Origin: Cephalotus follicularis
Lineage: Eukaryota > Streptophyta > Magnoliopsida > Oxalidales > Cephalotaceae
DNA: 64,000 nt
Direction of reading: 5' to 3'
NCBI GenBank assembly: GCA_001972305.1
Contig: BDDD01001458.1
Location: 62,001 to 126,000, forward strand
A program made the position numbers and the translations under genes. Of this stretch, positions 59,234 through 64,000 are shown piece after piece. Numbering within the stretch: position 1 is the first letter of the stretch; every line of letters begins with the position of its first letter. The notes beneath the pieces are model-generated. The model saw nothing but the letters and a program-made list of their open reading frames with translations, did not search any database and was not told the DNA's origin.

Positions 59234-60553
59234 TGTCACACCCCGTTTACGATAAACGCAGCATTAAAGCGGTAAAGGCAATTAACACAACATACAGCTC
59301 ATGTAAAACCGTGAAATTTAAAACTTAAACCTTAACAAGGTACAAACAGTTGCGGAAGCACAAAACCATAAGCAGTAAACCGTAACGTGTGTCCCATACC
59401 ACACGCTACTCCAGTACAAATCGTTAAGCTAATCGCCCATAAAAACGGAGCGTGAAATACAGTACAAGTTTAAATTCCTTTAAGAACAGAATCAAAATAA
59501 CAGTACAACTTAAAAGCATAACCACAACAGGTTTGATGCACAACAGGAGAAGTAAAATAAAGAAAGCAACAACTGGATCTTCGCCCATGTCCGTCTAGCC
59601 AATCCACGCATCAATCTGAAAAGTAGGGGGTTAGCCGTTGTCCTCACTTGGCTAAAGCATAACAGCAGCTCAAGATTAAAATCAGTGCATGTCATGACAT
59701 GAATGCATAAATGATGCAGTACAGTGGAGACCCAGTTTATACATATATGAAAATACGTATATCAGTACAGTAAAATATCAGTGTTACATATATATAAGAA
59801 ATATATGTATACAATAACAGTGCAGTAGTAACCCGGCCAGGGCTACGTCAACAATCACAGTAATGTCCGTAAAGGACCAGTAAACAGTACAATACAGTAT
59901 GTCCGCATAGGACCACAACAGTCAGGATGTCCACATAGGACTACAACAGGCAGTATGTGTAACAACGCCAACTCCTGGCCCCACGCTACACTCCCACTCC
60001 GGCCCCTACATCAGGCAACCGAGCGAGACAACAGTACAGTGAGTTACCCAGCCATACTCCTGGCCCCTGGGTCAACCCTCCACTAGTCGGCGCTGGCAGT
60101 CTCCGCCATGCAACTAGTGGTTCAAGCACAATCACATAGCAATTCACAGAGCAACCAATGAATTCAGGCAGTACAGTACAGTAATCAGTAGTGATCGATT
60201 TGATCCACATCAGTCAAGTTATTTTCAAAATGTTTACAAAAGTGACACATTTGAAAATAGGTATTTTCTGTAGAAAATATCAGTAAACAGTTTCAGTAGT
60301 GTAAATCATTATCGGTTCGGTTGAAATTTCTTTATTTGGTCAATACATACTTTTGTACCCAAAATATCTTATTCCAAACACATGTATATATTTCTAAAGT
60401 GTTAAATCATTAGAAATTGTAATCAACACATAAACAGTACACAATCAGGCAGTAAACAGTACATATGCAATGCATACATATGCTCAAATGCACCCAAATA
60501 GGAATTGGGATCGTTTCGTATCATCCGAAGAAGAAAACAACAAACAGTAGAAA

Positions 60554-60906
60554 AGACATCGACGTCTTTCCCAAAGACGTCGATGTCTTCGAGTCATGCG
60601 TCGAAATCCAGGTCCTCAGTGTCAGCTTGTTCTTCTACAGAAGGAACCTTAAACGACAGCGTATCATCGAAAAGGCGTCGATGTCTAACTAAAAGGAGTC
60701 GATGCCTTTTTCAACAAAACCCAGGTAAGCAGCCTGAGTGTCGACGTCTTCCCAAGGACATCGATCTCTCTCGGTCAGTGTCGAGGTAAAACAAGAAAGA
60801 CGTCGATGTTATTATAAAGGAGTCGACGTTTTAGGGTCTGGGTCCTTAAAACGACAGTGTATTACATAAAGGAGTCGATGTTATTCTAAAAGAAGTCGAC
60901 GTCATT
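60554..60906 (-). repeat. GACGTCGACGTC cluster 2, LTR J
   Basis: About ten copies (AAAGACATCGACGTCTTT, AAAGACGTCGATGTCTT, AAAGGCGTCGATGTC, AAGGAGTCGACGTTTT) at LTR positions about 1170-1520. Confidence 0.9.
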
Positions 60907-61384
60907 TCCAACAGTGTCGTCTTCCACCCCACAACTTATAAAACAGTAACTTTATCATTCCACAATCATGCATAACCACAGGTAAACATGGTAAGAAACC
61001 CACATGCAGATACTTAACACATACCTAACATGTCATGGCATCAAACCAGTAACCAAAACAGTTCAAGAATCATGCATAAAATACACTCAAAGTCATAGAC
61101 TAAGCATGGATAATAACTTGAGATACAGTCATGGCTTTCCCCTACCTTTTGTTCCAAGTTAGGAACAGGAAGGTCCACCTCTTTTCGTTTCCAACAGGTC
61201 ACAGAAGCTCCAAGATCCTTCCCGTTGCTGCACCAGTGGTTCCAAGCTCCAAACTCCAAGCTCCAAGCTCAACAATGGTGGAAATGTTTTCTCTCCTTTA
61301 ATTTCTGATTTCTAATAATCACAGTGTCTCTCTCAGGTGTATGGTTCTTTCCCAAACAGTAGCCGAAGGTAAGGGGGTGAGGGA

Positions 61385-61396
61385 TGTATTTTATGC
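61385..61396 (-). promoter_or_regulatory. Candidate TATA box, LTR J
   Basis: Minus strand TGCATAAAATAC, between the two clusters, at LTR position about 685. Confidence 0.5.
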
Positions 61397-61737
61397 ACTC
61401 TTCTTTCTTTCTTTTGTGTTTTGCAGGCCACATGCATGTAGGGCACACCCACCTTCTGCATGCAGTCACTGCGTTGGTTTTTCTCCCTCCTTCATGCCAG
61501 ACAGTGCCCTTCCCTTCTATCCATCCATTGCATGTCCACTTGTTCCATTTCTCTTGCATGCCTTGCATGTCCATCCATACAAGTCACACTTGCTCACAAC
61601 TTCTGTCATGCAGGTTAGGGGGTAGGGTGCATGCCCAACACGTCCCAAGCCATGCCCCAAGGCGTCTGCAAAAGCCCCATCTCGATTCTCCCCTCGCACG
61701 TTTTTGTTAGCAGAGTAACATGCACGGCATTCGTAGA

Positions 61738-61893
61738 TAAGGCGTCGACGTCTTTCTAGAAGACGTCGATGTCTTTAATCAAAACCACCAAGAACGTCGA
61801 TGCCTTCGTCCAGGTCGATGTGCGTGGGCATGCAGCTTCGTGCGCTGTTTGCCACAAAGGCGTCGACGCGATCCAAAAAGGCGTCGACGTGTT
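61738..61893 (-). repeat. GACGTCGACGTC cluster 1, LTR J
   Basis: AAGGCGTCGACGTCTTT, AAGACGTCGATGTCTTT, AACGTCGATGCCTT and AAAGGCGTCGACGYG copies, 340-500 bp upstream of the TATA-like box. Confidence 0.9.
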
Positions 61894-62075
61894 TTCCTCA
61901 GAACAACGTCGTTTAAGCCCTTGAACATTCTTTTAATATTTAACACTACAATTCAACATTATGGAGATAGGAAAACATCACCAAATTGAAAAAAAATCCA
62001 TCTTTTTATTAATTCCACAATTTAAGAGTACAAATACTTGTGAAATAATAATACATGGGAATCTCGGGCGTTACA

Positions 62076-62461
62076 TAAACCATTTGAGGGTTTGGGGCTG
62101 TCCAGCTTATGTTAGAAGGGTGGAACCATCTACGCTGGAGGCACGAGCGGGTCGTTGCCGATTTGTGGGATATCCTAAGGAGAGCGTAGGATATTACTTT
62201 TACGATCCCAGCGAATGACAGACTTTCGTCTCACGAACTGCCAAATTCCTAGAGAAGGAATACTTGCTTGTAGGGAGCAGTGGGAGCAAGGTGGAACTGA
62301 GAGAGTTATCACTTGGTGAAAGCCCACATGATGAGGAGGAATTAGAGGTTCAACCCTCTACAGACACAGTTGGGGAGGGTTCCCAACCTGAGAGTGGATC
62401 TCAGTTAGGCGCACCTTTAATGAGGAGATTAGACAGAGTTCCAGTACCTCCTAAGAGATAG
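62076..62461 (+). pseudogene. Copia F integrase end and linker
   Basis: NHLRVWGCPAYVRRVEPS, then GRCRFVGYPKESVGYYFYDPSE with a TGA at 62216-62218, then an acidic linker (ELSLGESPHDEEELEVQPST) ending in TAG at 62459-62461. The linker between integrase and RT is poorly conserved in the family. Confidence 0.85.
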
Positions 62462-63200
62462 GGATTTCTCATTGGGGGCACTGAGGAACTCAATGACATC
62501 GATGATGATGAGCCTGTCAGCTACGAGGAGGCAGTGAAGAGGACTGAATCAGGGGCATGGCTAGAGGCCATAAAATGCGAGATGGACTCAATGGACGCCA
62601 ATCAAGTATGGAACTTGGTCGATGCACTTGAGGGTATTAACCCTATTGCTTGCAAATGGATCTTCAAGAGGAAGATTGGCGCTGATGCTAAGATAGAGAC
62701 TTACAAAGCGTGATTGGTTGTGAAATGGTATAGGCAAAGACACGGAGTTGACTATCGAAACTTTCTCTCCAGTCGCTATGCTTAAGTCCATATGGATATT
62801 GCTTGCTATTGCTGCTCATTACGACTATGAGATATGGCAAATGGATGTCAAGACAAAGTTCTTGAACAGATTTCTTGAAAAGGACATTTACATGTCCCAA
62901 CCAGAGGGGTTTACATCCATGGAGCATCCACAGATAGTGTGTAAGCTCCTAAGGTCTATCTACGGCCTTAAGCAAGCATCCCGTAGCTGGAACATCCATT
63001 TTGACGAGACCGTTAAGACTTTTGGTATCATCAAAGACGTAGATGAGCCTTGTGTTTACTGGAAACAGGATGACGCGAATATCACATTCTTGGAACTATA
63101 CGTGGACGACATACTAATCATAGGGAATGATATGGGTATGTTACAGTCCGTGAAAGTATGGTTATCCAAGAACTTCTTCATGTATTGGGTATAAAGATCT
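62462..63200 (+). pseudogene. Copia F reverse transcriptase
   Basis: Motifs in order: SYEEAVKRTESGAWLEAI, NPIACKWIFKRKIG, then after a stop and a frameshift near 62715-62756, ETFSPVAMLKSIWILLAI, YEIWQMDVKTKFLN, IYMSQPEGFTS, LRSIYGLKQASRSWN and the active site LYVDDILIIGND. An internal deletion near 63180 joins NFFM to YWV and changes frame before LGIKIYRDRS. Active-site residues remain, but the frame is broken. Confidence 0.92.
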
Positions 63201-64000
63201 ATAGAGATAGATCTAATAGGTTGTTGGGACTCTCCCAAAGCCAGTACATCAGGAAGGTGCTGAAACGGTATGGCCTTGAGAATTCCAAGTGGGGCCTTCT
63301 TCTGATTGGCCAGGGAATTCACCTCTCTAAGAGGATGTCTCCACAGACAAATGAGGAGAGGATTCGCATGAGTAGGTAGCCATAAGCTTTGGAAGTTGGC
63401 TCCATCATGTACGCCATGCTGCGACTAGACATGATGTTGCATATGCCTTGGGTTTGGCTAGTAGATTTCAGTCTGATCCTGGTGAGAAACATTGGGAGGT
63501 AGTCAAGGGGGTACTCAAATACCTGAGAAGGACTCAAGACACCTTCTTGGTTTATGGAGGAGACAGTGAATTGAAATTGGAGGGCTTTACTGACTGTAGT
63601 TTCCATAGTGATCCGGATGATCACAAATCCGTGTCGGGATATGTCTTTATCCTGAAAGGAAGTGCTGTGAGCTGGAGGAGTTCTAAGCAAGAGACTACTG
63701 CTGACTCAACGACTAAAGCGGAATATGTTGCAGCCTCAGATGCCGCTAAGGAAGCTATTTGGACGTGAAAGTTCATTGCTGAACTTGATGTGCTTCCTAC
63801 CATTGCACGTCCAGTTGTGGTATACCGTCACAACAATGGGGCTGTTGCATAAACAAAAGAACCTTGGTCTCATCATTGCTCTAAGCACATATAGTGACAG
63901 TATCACCTGATTAGAGAAATCATCGACATAGGAGACATTACCCTAGATATAGTTGCCACGGAGGCAAACTTTGCAGACCCACTGACCAAGGCCTTGAGCA
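63201..64000 (+). pseudogene. Copia F RT thumb and RNase H (runs off window)
   Basis: LGLSQSQYIRKVLKRYGLENSK, a stop near 63377, a one-base deletion near 63423, then ASRFQSDPGEKHWEVVKGVLKYLRRT, FTDCSFHSDPDDHKSVSGY, SWRSSKQETTADSTTKAEY and NFADPLTKAL at the window end. RNase H residues D, E and D are recognisable. Stops also occur after LFGRES-equivalent sequence (63766-63768) and near 63850. Confidence 0.88.

Larger units (their letters stand above)
59234..62075 (-). mobile_element. Solo LTR J (gypsy, D-like)
   Basis: 2842 bp, minus strand, from TGTAACGCCCGAG (62075) to ACGGGGTGTGACA (59234), with perfect TAAAC duplications. It has two GACGTCGACGTC clusters and a TATA-like TGCATAAAAT at 61385-61396 between them. 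The leader word CCATTGTTGAGCTTGGA is shared with LTR E in large part. Confidence 0.95.
43808..64000 (+). mobile_element. Copia F with four nested solo LTRs (runs off window)
   Basis: Ty1/copia element on the plus strand: 5' LTR (split by G and H), PBS, leader (split by I), gag, protease, integrase (split by J), RT and most of RNase H. The 3' LTR is beyond the window. Several stops and at least three indels in RT and RNase H show that it is old. Gag resembles that of copia C. Confidence 0.9.

Overview
The window is plant nuclear DNA made almost entirely of nested LTR retrotransposons. I found no host protein gene, rRNA or tRNA gene. The evidence for a plant is Ty3/gypsy polyproteins with a C-terminal chromodomain-like end (Tekay-type chromoviruses), Ty1/copia elements with long LTRs, and primer-binding sites of the form TGGTATCAGAGC, which match plant initiator tRNA-Met. 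Repeat density and four levels of nesting suggest a large genome, probably a dicot. The species cannot be read from the sequence. Letters A to L are my own labels.

Left block (1-37589). Gypsy A lies on the minus strand, with its 3' half cut by the window start and its 5' LTR at 34906-37584. Its gag is interrupted by gypsy B of the same family, plus strand, 3346-34653, with target-site duplication (TSD) CCAAC. B is interrupted twice. D1, a gypsy of another family, sits inside the RT active-site codons at 8520-12903 (TSD TCGAT). Copia C, minus strand, sits at 13251-29816 (TSD TGATG). C in turn holds D2, an almost intact gypsy at 14543-21984, and solo LTR E at 22679-25592 (TSD CTTAC).

Middle block (37590-43807). 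This stretch is degenerate: an array rich in GAGCTC and GCATGC, two further tandem arrays, a minus-strand promoter and leader that look like an LTR or pararetrovirus, the 3' part of a gypsy LTR (L) ending near 42147, and a decayed coiled-coil reading frame.

Right block (43808-64000). Copia F, plus strand, runs off the window. Four solo gypsy LTRs are embedded in it: G (45129-48444) and H (49392-52692) inside its 5' LTR, I (53934-56866) in its leader, and J (59234-62075) in its integrase. Each has a recognisable 5-bp TSD.

The most interesting signal cuts across families. Short palindromes centred on GTCGAC occur in clusters in gypsy LTRs, in both copia LTRs and in a copia leader. There are two versions, CAGTCGACTG and AAAGACGTCGACGTCTTT. 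Clusters tend to flank the promoter, one upstream of the TATA-like box and one several hundred bases downstream in transcribed, untranslated sequence. Homologous LTR positions in related gypsy LTRs carry either version. A second unusual signal is that D1 and D2 are broken at exactly the same LTR base (position 93), and their LTRs appear identical by spot checks except over the last 0.5 kb.
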